The notes: generated from the sequence alone by a model not told the origin. Positions 9,234 through 19,381 are shown, counted from the stretch's first letter. The stretch: 64,000 nucleotides of DNA from Chryseobacterium sp. LAM-KRS1 (GCF_013184525.1 NZ_JAAOIZ010000005.1:558001-622000), one strand, 5' to 3'. Numbers and translations are program-made.

Positions 9234-11876
9234 CTAAAATATCTTCCTAAGCTGTATTCCATTTAAAATGGCTTCGCCTTCATGAGGAATAAAACCAACT
9301 GTTATTCCCTGTCCTCTATTTACCAAAACGGTAGTTTTTGTACTGTATGCTGTAATAGGAGCAAGATGATTATCGTCTGAAAGATTTTCAAGAAAAATAA
9401 AACCATTCAGGGAAACATCAAATTTCCGGGTATTTCCCAACTTATTTTCTGACCGGGTATTGCTTTCAAGGTTATACACCAGCTTTTCCTGTTCCGTAGG
9501 GGTAAGGAGCTCCGCAAAGTGCAGTGTAATTTCGTAAAGTCCGTCAGGGACATCAGCTTTAAAGCTTTTCAGACCAACACGCTGTGTTTCATACATTGCA
9601 TCATAAGCAGTTCCCAGTATATTTCTTCTTGAACCGTACTTTTCACTTTTTTCATCTTCCCGATACACTTTTCCGCCTACATATCCCCAGCTTCCCGGTT
9701 TATACTCCTGCTCAGGCACCCAGCTTTCTTTCGTTACTTCATCTTCAAACATTCTCTGATCTCCCAAACTTACATTTAAAGTTGTAAATGTATTTTCCGT
9801 ATTTTTCAACTGATTGGCAATTACATGAAAATCAATGGCTATAAGATCTTCGTCACCTCTGTCCGTAACAGCTTTGAGGGTGTTAAGTCCATTTTTAAAA
9901 CTGCATGCAAAGACAGCTTTCCCGTCTTTCACATTTTGTATGCCAATCAATTGTCCGTTATTCCAAAGCTTCACTTCTTTCTGATTGCTATACACTGTTA
10001 CCGGTTGAGTGGCTTCTGTATTAATTCCGGGGTCCGCCTGCTGTGCCCGGTACAACCAGTCCGAGCCTCCAATTTTCACAAAAGGCTGTTGAGCCAATGC
10101 TGCTTTGTATATGAAATAGCTGTCTTTTGGTTTTCGGTCCGTCGTAAGTAATCCTTTGTTGTTAATATGAGGAACGGCTTCCTGACGGCTTTCGTTTCCA
10201 AACTCTGCAAGATTCCATACAATGGCACCTGCAATGAAGGGGTATTTTTTAATGATCTTAAGATAGGATTCATGATAAAGATTAGCATATCCCTGGGTTT
10301 TATCAAAAATCACAGGGCTGAAACTGTGAAGCCGGTAATCTGAATCTGCTCCGAACTCGGAAATAATCAAAGGTTTTAAAGGAAATTCTTTATGATGCTT
10401 TAAAACAAAAGTTTCAAAGTCTCCGAATTTCCCTCCATACCATCCCTGATATAAATTCCATCCCGCGATTTTAGGTATATCGATAAGTCCAACTTTTTTG
10501 TACAAATCGAAATCTCCGTGAAATGCAATCATAGTATATCTTTCCTTATCTTCATCCTGGCAGAGATTTTCCATTTTCAGAGCAAGCTCATGAAGATTTT
10601 TCCAATACTTTTCTCTTTCCGGTGTTTTGTCCTTATACAAGGGCTGAATAAGAACTTCATTCATATAGCTCCATATAATTACACTGGGATGATTATAATT
10701 CTGCCGTATCATTTCACGTTGCATATCGAGCATATTATGAGTGTAGCCTTCACTTTCGGTGATCTGATTGTTACCCGGCGTTTCCACAGCAGTTAATATT
10801 CCAAGGCGATCACATGCTTCCATAACAGCAGGATCCTGGGGATAATGAGAAACCCTTAAAAAATTTCCACCCATATCCTTCAGCCATTGCACATCATTGA
10901 TATGCAAGGCGTCGGAAAGAGCAGATCCTATGCCTTTAAAATCCTGATGCCTGCTCGCTCCCATAATTTTATAGGGTTTACCGTTCAGGTAAAATCCTTT
11001 TTCAGCATCGAAATGATACCATCTAAAGCCTAAAGGATTGACCACCTCGTCATATACGATCTCATTTTTTGCATCTCTCAATACATTCACAACTTTATAC
11101 AGGTAAGGATTTTCAGGACTCCATAAATTTGGTTTTTTGATGTTTTTTACCTGAACCGTAAAGCTTCCATCCTTATCCGGATCCGTTTCAGAAACGGCGA
11201 CCTCTTTGCCTTCTTTATCATAAATCGTTGTTGTAATTTTAACCTTTTTGCTGACAGAAACTTTCCCCCTGATCTGAACACTGGCAGATTCTTCACTTAC
11301 GGAAGGAGTAGAAATAAATACACCGCTACTTGCATAATTATCCATATCGAAATGGTTCTTGTCTGCTGCAATGAGATAGACATCCCGGTAAATACCACCA
11401 TATACGCTAAAATCTCCTCCAAGCGGGGGAATATCAGGATCATGGCTGTTATCCACTTTTACCCTGATTGTATTTTTTCCTTCGTTTAAAAGGCTGGTAA
11501 TATTGAAACTAAATGCAAGATAAGATCCTCGATGTACCCCCACCCTTTTACCATTTACAAATACTTCTGCAACCTGGCTGGCCCCTTCAAAATAGAGGTA
11601 TATGTTTTTATCCTTCCAACCCTCAGGAATGTACAATTCTTTCTGGTACCATCCTATTCCCCGATAGTACCCTGGTTCATCATCCATAACATCTTCAGCA
11701 TTCCATGTATGGGGAATATTTACCTGCTCCCAATATCCTTTTTTATTATCATCTTTTTCAGCTCCTCTGTGAAATTGCCAGGAAGTATTAATACTTTGCT
11801 TGATCCTTTGTGAAAAAGACACAAACGGAATTAATGACAGGAATATTATAATCAGATTTCTTATCGAATAGGTCAT
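9234..11876 (-). CDS. Secreted glycoside hydrolase family 2 (beta-galactosidase/glucuronidase-like)
   Basis: An 880-residue exported glycosidase. After the signal peptide (residues 1-22) come the GH2 sugar-binding domain (about 30-175), the immunoglobulin-like domain (about 180-285) and the TIM barrel with acid/base Glu407 in SYMNE and nucleophile Glu507 in IISEFGAD. A DUF4982-like Ig domain (about 620-690) and a malectin-like C-terminal domain (about 695-880, DVPDGLYEITLHFAELL) follow. The architecture matches Bacteroidota exo-beta-galactosidases and related enzymes; the exact sugar is unknown. The gene is divergent from the TonB-receptor/phytase pair and no SusC/SusD pair adjoins it. Confidence 0.92.
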   Translation of the reverse strand: MTYSIRNLIIIFLSLIPFVSFSQRIKQSINTSWQFHRGAEKDDNKKGYWEQVNIPHTWNAEDVMDDEPGYYRGIGWYQKELYIPEGWKDKNIYLYFEGASQVAEVFVNGKRVGVHRGSYLAFSFNITSLLNEGKNTIRVKVDNSHDPDIPPLGGDFSVYGGIYRDVYLIAADKNHFDMDNYASSGVFISTPSVSEESASVQIRGKVSVSKKVKITTTIYDKEGKEVAVSETDPDKDGSFTVQVKNIKKPNLWSPENPYLYKVVNVLRDAKNEIVYDEVVNPLGFRWYHFDAEKGFYLNGKPYKIMGASRHQDFKGIGSALSDALHINDVQWLKDMGGNFLRVSHYPQDPAVMEACDRLGILTAVETPGNNQITESEGYTHNMLDMQREMIRQNYNHPSVIIWSYMNEVLIQPLYKDKTPEREKYWKNLHELALKMENLCQDEDKERYTMIAFHGDFDLYKKVGLIDIPKIAGWNLYQGWYGGKFGDFETFVLKHHKEFPLKPLIISEFGADSDYRLHSFSPVIFDKTQGYANLYHESYLKIIKKYPFIAGAIVWNLAEFGNESRQEAVPHINNKGLLTTDRKPKDSYFIYKAALAQQPFVKIGGSDWLYRAQQADPGINTEATQPVTVYSNQKEVKLWNNGQLIGIQNVKDGKAVFACSFKNGLNTLKAVTDRGDEDLIAIDFHVIANQLKNTENTFTTLNVSLGDQRMFEDEVTKESWVPEQEYKPGSWGYVGGKVYREDEKSEKYGSRRNILGTAYDAMYETQRVGLKSFKADVPDGLYEITLHFAELLTPTEQEKLVYNLESNTRSENKLGNTRKFDVSLNGFIFLENLSDDNHLAPITAYSTKTTVLVNRGQGITVGFIPHEGEAILNGIQLRKIF

Positions 11877-12225
11877 ACTTCGGGATTTTGGAAATAAGTA
11901 TTTGTTACAATGTAATTATTGTCTCAAATAGAGACAAATACAAATTTAATAGAAATTATCGTGCTTTAGTTTTTTTTCTTTCTTTTAGTTAATTCACATT
12001 TTAATATAAAAACCATTCTTATATTTCATTGTAAGACATTCCAGATGCTTTTAGTTCAAGTCCTATTCATTTAATTAAAAAACAACTTTATTTATTTATA
12101 ATTACATTAAAATTTAAACATAAAACTTACATATTATTAATAATTTATTAAAGCAACGTTCATCTTAATTTCAGCCCGTTCCAAGCTTTAGAACCTATTT
12201 TTACACTGAGAATTAATATACTAAA
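11877..12225. other. Divergent intergenic region, GH2 / TonB receptor
   Basis: This 349-base, very AT-rich spacer contains a candidate operator at 11919-11937 and a -7-like TAAATTTG on the minus strand at 11941-11948. No recognisable promoter for the TonB receptor gene was found. Confidence 0.5.
11919..11937. promoter_or_regulatory. Inverted repeat, candidate operator for GH2 gene
   Basis: A perfect 7-bp inverted repeat with a 5-base spacer reads TTGTCTCAAATAGAGACAA. It lies 4 bases downstream of the minus-strand -7-like box TAAATTTG (11941-11948), so it would cover the transcription start and could bind a repressor. It is 43 bp upstream of the GH2 start codon. No TTG is found at the right distance for a -33 box. 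Confidence 0.4.
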
Positions 12226-15036
12226 GTGAAGAAAATTTTAACGTCTGTTCTATTGTGTACATCCATCTATTTTTATGCACAATCCGGGACCGTTTCCGGA
12301 AATATCAATGATGATTCGAAAATTACATTACCGGGAGCAAAGATCTCCCTTGCACCTGGAAACATTTATACGACATCGGATGAGCATGGAAATTTTGTTT
12401 TCCTGAATGTTCCTGCGGGAAATTATACAATGAAGGTAGATTATATGGGATATGGCAGTAATGAATACAACATTGTGGTGGAAACAGATAAAAACACTAG
12501 ACAAAACATCATTTTTACCAGAAAAGAAACCCAGATTAAAGAGGTTGTGGTAACCGGGGCCACTTTACGGAACCAGGCCAGAGCCCTGAATAAACAAAAG
12601 AATAATGCCAATATTACCAATGTAATCTCTTCTGACCAGATTGGGCGTTTTCCTGATGCCAATATTGGGGATGCTTTGAAAAGAGTTCCTGGAATTACGA
12701 TACAGAATGACCAGGGGGAAGCAAGAAATCTTATCATCCGAGGGCTCGCTCCCAATCTAAATTCGGTGACTTTAAACGGTGACCGTATCCCATCTGCAGA
12801 AGGTGATAACAGAAATGTTCAAATGGATCTGATTCCGTCCGATATGATTGCAACAATTGAAGTCAACAAAACATTGACGCCGGATATGGATGCGGATGCA
12901 ATAGGTGGATCTGTAAATCTTATTACAAGAGCTTCACCTAACGGGCAAAGAATTTCCGCAACATTAGCAGGCGGATACAATCCGATTCGTGAAAAGGGAA
13001 ATTATACCGCAGGCTTCGTATATGGAAACCGCTTTCTGAATAAGAAACTGGGTGCCGTTTTTAGTTTTTCCTATAATAATAACAATTTCGGATCGGATAA
13101 TATAGAACCCACCTGGAGCCTTTCCGAAGATATTGCAAAGACAGCCTATGTCAGTAAAATGGGAGTTCGTTATTATAATGAACATCGTATACGACATAGT
13201 TTTGACCTGAATATGGATTATGAATTCAATTCGAAAAACAAAATTTATGCTTCTGCAATGTATAATTTCAGGAATGATAAGGAAAACAGATATGCTTTGG
13301 GCTACAAAATAAAACCTGTGTATAATACGGATGAAACTGAAATCACAGGATGGAGCGGAAGTATTACGAGACAAGATAAAGGTGGAGATGCTGCTAACGA
13401 TAATACGCGTCTTGAAAAACAGAAAGTTCAGAACTATGCATTAAGAGGAGAACATCTCCTGGGTTCCAAAATTGATCTGGACTGGTCTATGAATTATGCT
13501 ACCGCCAGTGAAAAAAAGCCTCATGAACGACATATTGAGTTTGAACGTAAAAACGTAAATTTCCTGAGTGACCTCAGTGATCCGGAAAGACCAATGATCA
13601 ATCCTGCAACAGCAGATAATCTCGGGAGTTATAAATTAAGTGATCTTTCTGATTCCAACAGTTTCACCCAGGAAAAGGAATTCGGAGCAAAAGTAAATCT
13701 ACGTTTCCCACTTTCTGTGATTGAGGATCAGAAAGGAAGATTACGTGTGGGAGCGCGTTTACGTATAAAACAAAAAGAAAGAGAAAATGATTATTATGCT
13801 TTTGAACCGCTTAACAGTTTGGGAAGTCTTTTAACGGTTCCAACTACCTATTTTGATGGTTATAACTTTCAGCCGGGTAATTATGTTCCGGGGACTTTTG
13901 TAAGTACGTCGTACATGGGAGGACTGGATCTGTTCAATCCCAATCTATTTAAAGGAGAACTTAAGCCGGAAGAATTCCTTTCCAGTAACTACCGTGCAAA
14001 AGAGCATATATATGCCGGATATATCCGATGGGATCAGGATCTCAGTGACAAATTCTCTATGATTGCCGGTGCGCGTCTTGAAACGACCACAATTGATTAT
14101 ACAGGAAACTATGTAATGGATGAAGAAAATCTTGTAGGAAAGATCAATAATAAAAACACATACACTAATATTTTACCTAATATTTCCTTCAAATATGTTC
14201 CGGAACAGAATCTTTTTCTCCGGGCTGCTTTTACTACGGCCTTGGCACGTCCTAATTATTATGCACTCGTACCTTTCTTAAACGTTATTTCGGCAGATGA
14301 GCTGATATCCGCAGGAAATCCAAATCTTAAAGCAACGTATGCGTATAATTTCGATTTCATGGCAGAAAAGTACTTTAAATCAGTGGGGATTCTTTCAGGA
14401 GGTGTCTTTTATAAAAACCTGAAAGACTTTATTTATACCTATTCCAGAAAAAACTATACAGCGGCGGATTTTTCACAAGATTTTACAGGTCAGACCAATC
14501 CTATTCCTGACGGGGAGAGTAACTGGAGATTTACGCAACAAAGAAATGGAGATAATGTAGACATCTATGGTTTTGAGGTCGCTTTACAGAGACAGCTGGA
14601 CTTTATTCCGGGGGCATTCTGGAAGGGTCTTGGAGTATATGTTAATTACACCTATACTAAATCCAAAGCCAAAGGAATTACCAACGAAGAAGGTGTGGAA
14701 AGAACAGATGTAGGATTACCGGGAGCAGCTCCCCACATGTTCAACGGATCTCTGTCGTGGGAAAATAAACGTTTTTCAGCAAGGGTTTCTATGAATTATG
14801 CATCTTCTTATATTGATGAACTGGGTGGAAATTCGTTCGATGACCGCTATTATGACAAGCAGTTGTTCCTTGACGCAAATGCCTCATTCAAAATTACCAG
14901 CCAGCTGAGAGTATTTGCTGAAGCCAATAATTTAACGAATCAGCCGTTAAGGTACTATCAGGGAATTCAAAGCAGAACAGCTCAGGTAGAATATTACAGG
15001 CCCCGGTTTACGATGGGTGTAAAGTTTGATTTTTAA
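12226..15036 (+). CDS. TonB-dependent receptor with carboxypeptidase-like domain
   Basis: A 936-residue outer-membrane active transporter starting at GTG. A signal peptide (…YFYAQ) precedes a CarboxypepD_reg-like domain (about 20-105), then the plug domain (about 125-240, with IIRGLAPNLNSVTLNGDRIPS) and a 22-strand barrel ending in the usual aromatic residue (GVKFDF). The pattern fits the TonB-Xanthomonas/Caulobacter receptor class. Its stop codon overlaps the phytase start (TAATG), so the two are co-translated; this suggests uptake of phosphate-containing breakdown products such as inositol phosphates, which is inference from context. Confidence 0.92.
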   Translation: MKKILTSVLLCTSIYFYAQSGTVSGNINDDSKITLPGAKISLAPGNIYTTSDEHGNFVFLNVPAGNYTMKVDYMGYGSNEYNIVVETDKNTRQNIIFTRKETQIKEVVVTGATLRNQARALNKQKNNANITNVISSDQIGRFPDANIGDALKRVPGITIQNDQGEARNLIIRGLAPNLNSVTLNGDRIPSAEGDNRNVQMDLIPSDMIATIEVNKTLTPDMDADAIGGSVNLITRASPNGQRISATLAGGYNPIREKGNYTAGFVYGNRFLNKKLGAVFSFSYNNNNFGSDNIEPTWSLSEDIAKTAYVSKMGVRYYNEHRIRHSFDLNMDYEFNSKNKIYASAMYNFRNDKENRYALGYKIKPVYNTDETEITGWSGSITRQDKGGDAANDNTRLEKQKVQNYALRGEHLLGSKIDLDWSMNYATASEKKPHERHIEFERKNVNFLSDLSDPERPMINPATADNLGSYKLSDLSDSNSFTQEKEFGAKVNLRFPLSVIEDQKGRLRVGARLRIKQKERENDYYAFEPLNSLGSLLTVPTTYFDGYNFQPGNYVPGTFVSTSYMGGLDLFNPNLFKGELKPEEFLSSNYRAKEHIYAGYIRWDQDLSDKFSMIAGARLETTTIDYTGNYVMDEENLVGKINNKNTYTNILPNISFKYVPEQNLFLRAAFTTALARPNYYALVPFLNVISADELISAGNPNLKATYAYNFDFMAEKYFKSVGILSGGVFYKNLKDFIYTYSRKNYTAADFSQDFTGQTNPIPDGESNWRFTQQRNGDNVDIYGFEVALQRQLDFIPGAFWKGLGVYVNYTYTKSKAKGITNEEGVERTDVGLPGAAPHMFNGSLSWENKRFSARVSMNYASSYIDELGGNSFDDRYYDKQLFLDANASFKITSQLRVFAEANNLTNQPLRYYQGIQSRTAQVEYYRPRFTMGVKFDF

Positions 15037-16076
15037 TGTTATACAGAATGATAAAGATAAATACACGTGTTGCTCTCATCATGTTACCTTTGCTCATTAA
15101 TTGTGCAGGACAAAATGAATTGGGAAAAAAAATAGAACCAACTGTTATTACAGAACAGGTCGGTTATGATACCGATGACCCGGCTATCTGGATCAATCCG
15201 GAAGATGCTTCAAAAAGTATTATCATAGGTACCGATAAGGATACCAATGGCGGGCTGTATGCTTTCGACCTGAATGGAAAGATCATTAACAAAGTTACGG
15301 GCTTAAAACGTCCGAATAATGTAGATCTCGAATATGGATTTTATTTACACGGAAATACAATAGATTTTGCTGCCGTTACAGAAAGGGAAACGAATACAGT
15401 TAGACTTTATTCTCTTCCTGAATTAAAGGAAGTTGGTGCATTCCCTGTTTTTGATGGTGAAAAAGAACGATCCCCCATGGGAATTTCTCTTTATAAAAAC
15501 CCTGAAACAGGCGATTTTTTTGCTGTTGTCGGAAGAAAATCCGGACCAGCAGATGGCTATTTGTGGCAATATAAATTAACCGAAAAAGAAGGGAAAATTA
15601 CGGGCGAGGTTGTACGGAAGTTTGGAAAATACAGTGGCTTGAAAGAAATAGAAAGCATTGCGGTGGATGATGAAGCAGGATATATTTATTATTCTGATGA
15701 ACAATTCGGGGTGCATCAGTATTATGCAGATCCATCTAAAGGAAATGAGGAACTTCTGGTTTTCGGAAAGGGTGATTTCACATCTGATGTGGAAGGAATT
15801 TCCATCTACCCTACTTCTTCAAAGAATGGATATATCCTTGTTTCCAACCAGCAAAAAGATACTTTCAACGTCTATATGAGGGAAAATCCGTCAAAAGGAA
15901 AGATTGCAGAAATTCCGGTTTCAACCAGTGAAAGCGATGGTTCGGAGGTTACAAACGTAAACCTTGGTCCAAAGTTTCCAAAAGGGATGTTTGTAGCAAT
16001 GAGCAACGGAAAGGTTTTTCATCTGTATGACTGGAGAACGATTGAAGATAGAATTAAAAGCCAGATGAAGAACTGA
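15036..16076 (+). CDS. Beta-propeller phytase, probable lipoprotein
   Basis: A 346-residue enzyme that removes phosphate from phytate in a Ca2+-dependent way. The conserved DDPAIWINPED motif, GTDKDTNGGLYAFDLNG and ERSPMGISLY, plus DVEGISIY and the length, fit the beta-propeller phytase (3-phytase) family. The start at 15036 overlaps the receptor stop by one base; an ATG four codons later (MIKINTRVAL) is also possible. The N-terminal hydrophobic stretch ends LLINCAGQ, which resembles a lipobox, so the enzyme may be anchored in a membrane. Convergent alkaline phosphatase lies next door. Confidence 0.9.
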   Translation: MLYRMIKINTRVALIMLPLLINCAGQNELGKKIEPTVITEQVGYDTDDPAIWINPEDASKSIIIGTDKDTNGGLYAFDLNGKIINKVTGLKRPNNVDLEYGFYLHGNTIDFAAVTERETNTVRLYSLPELKEVGAFPVFDGEKERSPMGISLYKNPETGDFFAVVGRKSGPADGYLWQYKLTEKEGKITGEVVRKFGKYSGLKEIESIAVDDEAGYIYYSDEQFGVHQYYADPSKGNEELLVFGKGDFTSDVEGISIYPTSSKNGYILVSNQQKDTFNVYMRENPSKGKIAEIPVSTSESDGSEVTNVNLGPKFPKGMFVAMSNGKVFHLYDWRTIEDRIKSQMKN

Positions 16077-16156
16077 TTTTCAGTATGGATAACTGATGTA
16101 AAATATATTCATCATTGAAATACCACGGTTGAAATCTATTTTTAATATAGAAAAAC

Positions 16157-16190
16157 AAGAAGCCTTTACTATTACGTAAAGGCTTCTTTC
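16157..16190 (+). terminator. Bidirectional terminator between phytase and alkaline phosphatase
   Basis: A 13-bp perfect stem (AAGAAGCCTTTAC, 16157-16169, with GTAAAGGCTTCTT, 16176-16188; loop of 6). The minus-strand flank is GTTTTTCTATATT, a good T run for the phosphatase gene; the plus-strand flank is short (TTCC). Confidence 0.85.
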
Positions 16191-16248
16191 CACCAAAAGA
16201 TATAAATATGAAAAAAAAATATTTATTCTGAAATCCGGATACCGAAGA

Positions 16249-17670
16249 TCAAAGCTTACCGGTATGTGCTGAAAGCTCTGTGGCTTCAAGCATAATATAA
16301 TGTAAATCTGTGTTTTTTACGAAAGGTTTTAGCAGTTCACTTCCCGGCCCGAACATGGCAAGTTCCACATAATCACCCGAGTGATCCATGCTGATCCAGC
16401 CAACAGAATTATGCTTTTTCTGAATTTCCGAATACAGTTTAAAGGGAAGCTTTTTATAATTATATAACCCACCTTCTTTATCAAGACTGGTGTAGAAACT
16501 TAAAAGACTTTTAGCTTCATCATCAGCCAGGCTTATGGCATTGGTCTCATAGATCCAGTCTTTCGTTTGCTGCAGGTTAAAATCGGGATGGATTGCATTC
16601 AGGATATATTCATTGGTGAATTTATAATGGGCAATAGTATTGAAGTTTCGGGTAGCATCCGCGCCATAAATTGTTCCCGGATTGGCATTGCCGTGATCTG
16701 TGGTGATAATAACCAATGTGTTCTTATCTTTTTCAGCAAAATCAACAGCTACTTTTACAGCTTCTTCGAAAGCAATCTGATCATGGATAAGTGCTGCAAC
16801 ATCATTTGCGTGTGCAGACCAGTCCACCTTACCTCCTTCAATCTGAAGCACAAAACCTTCTTTATGATCTTTCATCTGGTCTATTGCCGTCTTTGCCATC
16901 TCAGCAAGTGTTGGTGTAGACTGTAAAGCTGCTATATTAACCCTATCAATTGAATAAGGTAGCGCTCCTGTATTGAATACTCCTAATACCGGTTTGCTTT
17001 TATCGATATTCTGCAGATCCGAACGGTTTTTTAGAATCTGATATCCTTTTTGTTTATACAAACCGTATACATCTTTTTTGTCTTCTCTTTTCGCGGGGTT
17101 AAAAAATTCATCTCCTCCACCCATCATCACGTCAAATCCTATTTCTGCATACATTTCCGCAATTTCAGGCTCGGCATTCCTGCTGGCTGAATTGATACAA
17201 AACCCGGCAGGTGTGGCATGGGTAATGGTTACAGTAGTGACACAGCCTGTTTTTTTTCCCGCTTTTTTAAATTTCTGCCAGATGGGAACATATCTTTCAC
17301 CATTAGCGCCTATATTCAGTACGCCATTCTTTACCCTGAACCCACCACCGAAAGATGAGCTTGCAGCAGCAGAATCGGTAACAATTGAACTCGCAGAGGC
17401 AGTATCCATCAGTGCTCTGGATACTTTATTTTCCTTATACAAATTGATCCAGTTTCCACTTTTCCCAAGGATATTCTGGGAGTACAGGTTCGCTAAAGCC
17501 AGTGTTCCGGAACTCATGCCATCGCTTACCATAAAAATGATATTCTTAGCTTTTTTGTAAGATTTGGGCTTTACAGAAGATTCGGTGGCCAGAACATTAA
17601 CCGGATTAATTGCAAACAATCCGGAAAGCAATGCCGAACCTTTTAGAAACTTTCGTCTGTTCATTTTCAT
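16249..17670 (-). CDS. Alkaline phosphatase (PhoA superfamily), Tat-exported
   Basis: About 473 residues. The start is placed at the ATG giving MKMNRRKFLKG; the longer frame begins at TTG and adds six residues, and MNRRKF is also possible. The N-terminus carries a twin-arginine signal (NRRKFLKGSALLSGLFAI). The catalytic domain has the metal-binding MVSDGMSSG, the nucleophile serine in VTDSAAASS, the QIEGGKVDWSAHAND helix and the TTDHGNANPG metal site, all as in PF00245 alkaline phosphatases. It releases phosphate from monoesters in the periplasm. Convergent placement with the phytase operon supports a shared role in phosphate scavenging, though no Pho box was recognised. Confidence 0.92.
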   Translation of the reverse strand: MKMNRRKFLKGSALLSGLFAINPVNVLATESSVKPKSYKKAKNIIFMVSDGMSSGTLALANLYSQNILGKSGNWINLYKENKVSRALMDTASASSIVTDSAAASSSFGGGFRVKNGVLNIGANGERYVPIWQKFKKAGKKTGCVTTVTITHATPAGFCINSASRNAEPEIAEMYAEIGFDVMMGGGDEFFNPAKREDKKDVYGLYKQKGYQILKNRSDLQNIDKSKPVLGVFNTGALPYSIDRVNIAALQSTPTLAEMAKTAIDQMKDHKEGFVLQIEGGKVDWSAHANDVAALIHDQIAFEEAVKVAVDFAEKDKNTLVIITTDHGNANPGTIYGADATRNFNTIAHYKFTNEYILNAIHPDFNLQQTKDWIYETNAISLADDEAKSLLSFYTSLDKEGGLYNYKKLPFKLYSEIQKKHNSVGWISMDHSGDYVELAMFGPGSELLKPFVKNTDLHYIMLEATELSAHTGKL

Positions 17671-17761
17671 TAACATTTCACGATGCAATATATATAATTA
17701 AAATTTAATAATGAAACAATGTTGCATTAATTAATTGTAAATTTAATTTTAACAGAATTGA

Positions 17762-18964
17762 TCATATATTCTGCGGAAAAGGATCCTGAAAAATTACAGA
17801 TTCATCAAACATTTTCTTTTCATCTCCGGTTAAGAGACAATACTCCAGATCTGCCATCATCTTTTCCTGATCTAAATTCTGCCCGATAAAGACCAATTCA
17901 TTGATGCGGTCCCCCCAGTTTTTATCCCACCGGCTTTCTATAAATTCCTGATTTTGCAGAAATGAAGAATACTGCACTCTATTGCTCATAGGCATACTGG
18001 ACCACCATACTCCTGCTTTTTCAAGACGGAAAGAACCGCCTGCCTGCGAAAAGTTCAATGCGTCATCAGGACGTGAAGCAAGCCAGAATAAACCTTTTGC
18101 CCGTAAAGCACCTTCCGGATATTGTTCGTTCAGATAGGTCCAAAACCTCATCGGATGGAATGGCTTTTTGTTTCTGAAAACAAATGATCCTATTCCATAT
18201 TCTTCAGTTTCCGGAGTATGATGTTCTGCTTCCAGCTCCTTCTGCCATCCGGCAGATTGTTGGGCTTCTTCAAAGTCAAATAAATGAGTATTCAGTATTT
18301 CCCCGGAAGCTACTTTTCCAAATTCAGAGGTAATAATTCTGGCACCAGGATTCAACTTTCCGATGGTTGCTTTTAAAAAGCCCACCGTTTCTGCGTTGAC
18401 CAAATCCGTCTTATTCAGTATGATCACATTGGCAAACTCTATCTGATCTGTCAGCAGGTTTACGATCGTACGGAAATCACCTTCCATATCCGTAAGCTCG
18501 CGGTCCATTAATAACTCGTTGGAACCAAAATCTTTAAAAAAATTTAAGCAATCCACTACGGTAACCATTGTATCTACATAGCTGAATGCGGAAAGATCAA
18601 TTCCGTTTTCCTCATCTGCATAGGTAAAAGTTTGTGCTACTGGAACAGGCTCGCTGATACCGGTGCTTTCAATTAAGAGATAATCAAATCTTTTCTCTTT
18701 TGCCAGCCGTTCTACTTCAATCATCAGATCTTCGCGAAGAGTACAGCAGATACAGCCATTACTCATTTCCACCAGCTTCTCTTCTGTACGGGATAATGTA
18801 CCCTGATTTTCTACAAGTCGTGCATCGATATTGATTTCACTCATATCATTAACGATTACCGCTACTTTTAAACCTTCTTTATTGTGTAGAACATGATTCA
18901 GTAATGTCGTTTTTCCGGCGCCAAGAAATCCGCTGAGCACGGTTACGGGAAGTTTATTCTCCAT
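17762..18964 (-). CDS. CobW/COG0523 GTPase, zinc metallochaperone (ZagA/ZigA-like)
   Basis: A 400-residue GTP-binding metal chaperone. It has the Walker [10 protein letters not shown] (12-20), the metal-binding G-C71-I-C-C74 motif of COG0523, the guanine-specificity NKTD and a CobW C-terminal domain (about 250-390). COG0523 members under Zur control deliver zinc to essential enzymes during zinc starvation. The gene follows the merC-like gene by 6 bp, and that pair is divergent from zur with two Zur boxes between, which argues strongly for the zinc branch rather than cobalamin synthesis or nitrile hydratase maturation. Confidence 0.9.
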   Translation of the reverse strand: MENKLPVTVLSGFLGAGKTTLLNHVLHNKEGLKVAVIVNDMSEINIDARLVENQGTLSRTEEKLVEMSNGCICCTLREDLMIEVERLAKEKRFDYLLIESTGISEPVPVAQTFTYADEENGIDLSAFSYVDTMVTVVDCLNFFKDFGSNELLMDRELTDMEGDFRTIVNLLTDQIEFANVIILNKTDLVNAETVGFLKATIGKLNPGARIITSEFGKVASGEILNTHLFDFEEAQQSAGWQKELEAEHHTPETEEYGIGSFVFRNKKPFHPMRFWTYLNEQYPEGALRAKGLFWLASRPDDALNFSQAGGSFRLEKAGVWWSSMPMSNRVQYSSFLQNQEFIESRWDKNWGDRINELVFIGQNLDQEKMMADLEYCLLTGDEKKMFDESVIFQDPFPQNI

Positions 18965-18970
18965 AATAGG

Positions 18971-19309
18971 TTAATGTTGATGATTATTAAAATTGAAAAT
19001 ATGGCCTGCGATTAAACCTGCAGCTCCAATATATATTAAAGGAATATGGATTTCAAAAATCAGGTCTACCAATACAGACACGGAGATTAAAAGAATGGAG
19101 ATCCAAAACCACCATTTCAGCCATGTTTTTGAGATTTTCTTCGTGACTCTATAGACTACGATGGCTCCGATGAGCAGAAACGCCAGATCGATATAGGGAT
19201 TGTGGGATATTCCAAGGGGAATGATCATCAGTAAAGGAAAGACAATACAATGAATCAGGCATAAAACCGCTGCGGAAATACCTACTGCATCTAAAATTTT
19301 TGATTTCAT
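18971..19309 (-). CDS. MerC-domain membrane protein
   Basis: A 112-residue inner-membrane protein with four predicted helices. The CLIHCIVFPLLMI segment carries the paired cysteines of the MerC family, and the C-terminus ends in a short histidine-containing tail (NFNNHQH). MerC was described as a mercury carrier, but chromosomal copies next to COG0523 genes and Zur boxes are better read as zinc-related transporters; this is inference from context. It is the first gene after the Zur-covered promoter and probably co-transcribed with the cobW-type gene. Confidence 0.8.
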   Translation of the reverse strand: MKSKILDAVGISAAVLCLIHCIVFPLLMIIPLGISHNPYIDLAFLLIGAIVVYRVTKKISKTWLKWWFWISILLISVSVLVDLIFEIHIPLIYIGAAGLIAGHIFNFNNHQH

Positions 19310-19336
19310 AAATGATATTTAAGTTTAAAATACTTA

Positions 19337-19353
19337 TCGTAACTTTGTTGCAA
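19337..19353. promoter_or_regulatory. Zur box 1
   Basis: Core GTAACTTTGTTGC (19339-19351) is an imperfect palindrome related to box 2 (GCAAC-N3-GTTGC). It covers the downstream edge of the merC-cobW -7 box. Confidence 0.6.
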
Positions 19354-19381
19354 ATGTAGATATTAATTTTAATTAATGCAA
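19351..19381 (-). promoter_or_regulatory. Promoter of merC-cobW under Zur control
   Basis: On the minus strand a TTG (19379-19381) is followed after exactly 20 bases by TACATTTG (19351-19358), a full match to the Bacteroidota consensus. The -33 element lies inside Zur box 2 and the -7 element overlaps the edge of Zur box 1. Confidence 0.65.

Noticed and set aside
16080..16289. 69-codon minus-strand frame overlapping the phytase/phosphatase terminator
   Set aside because: It overlaps the strong hairpin and the end of the phosphatase gene and has no motif.
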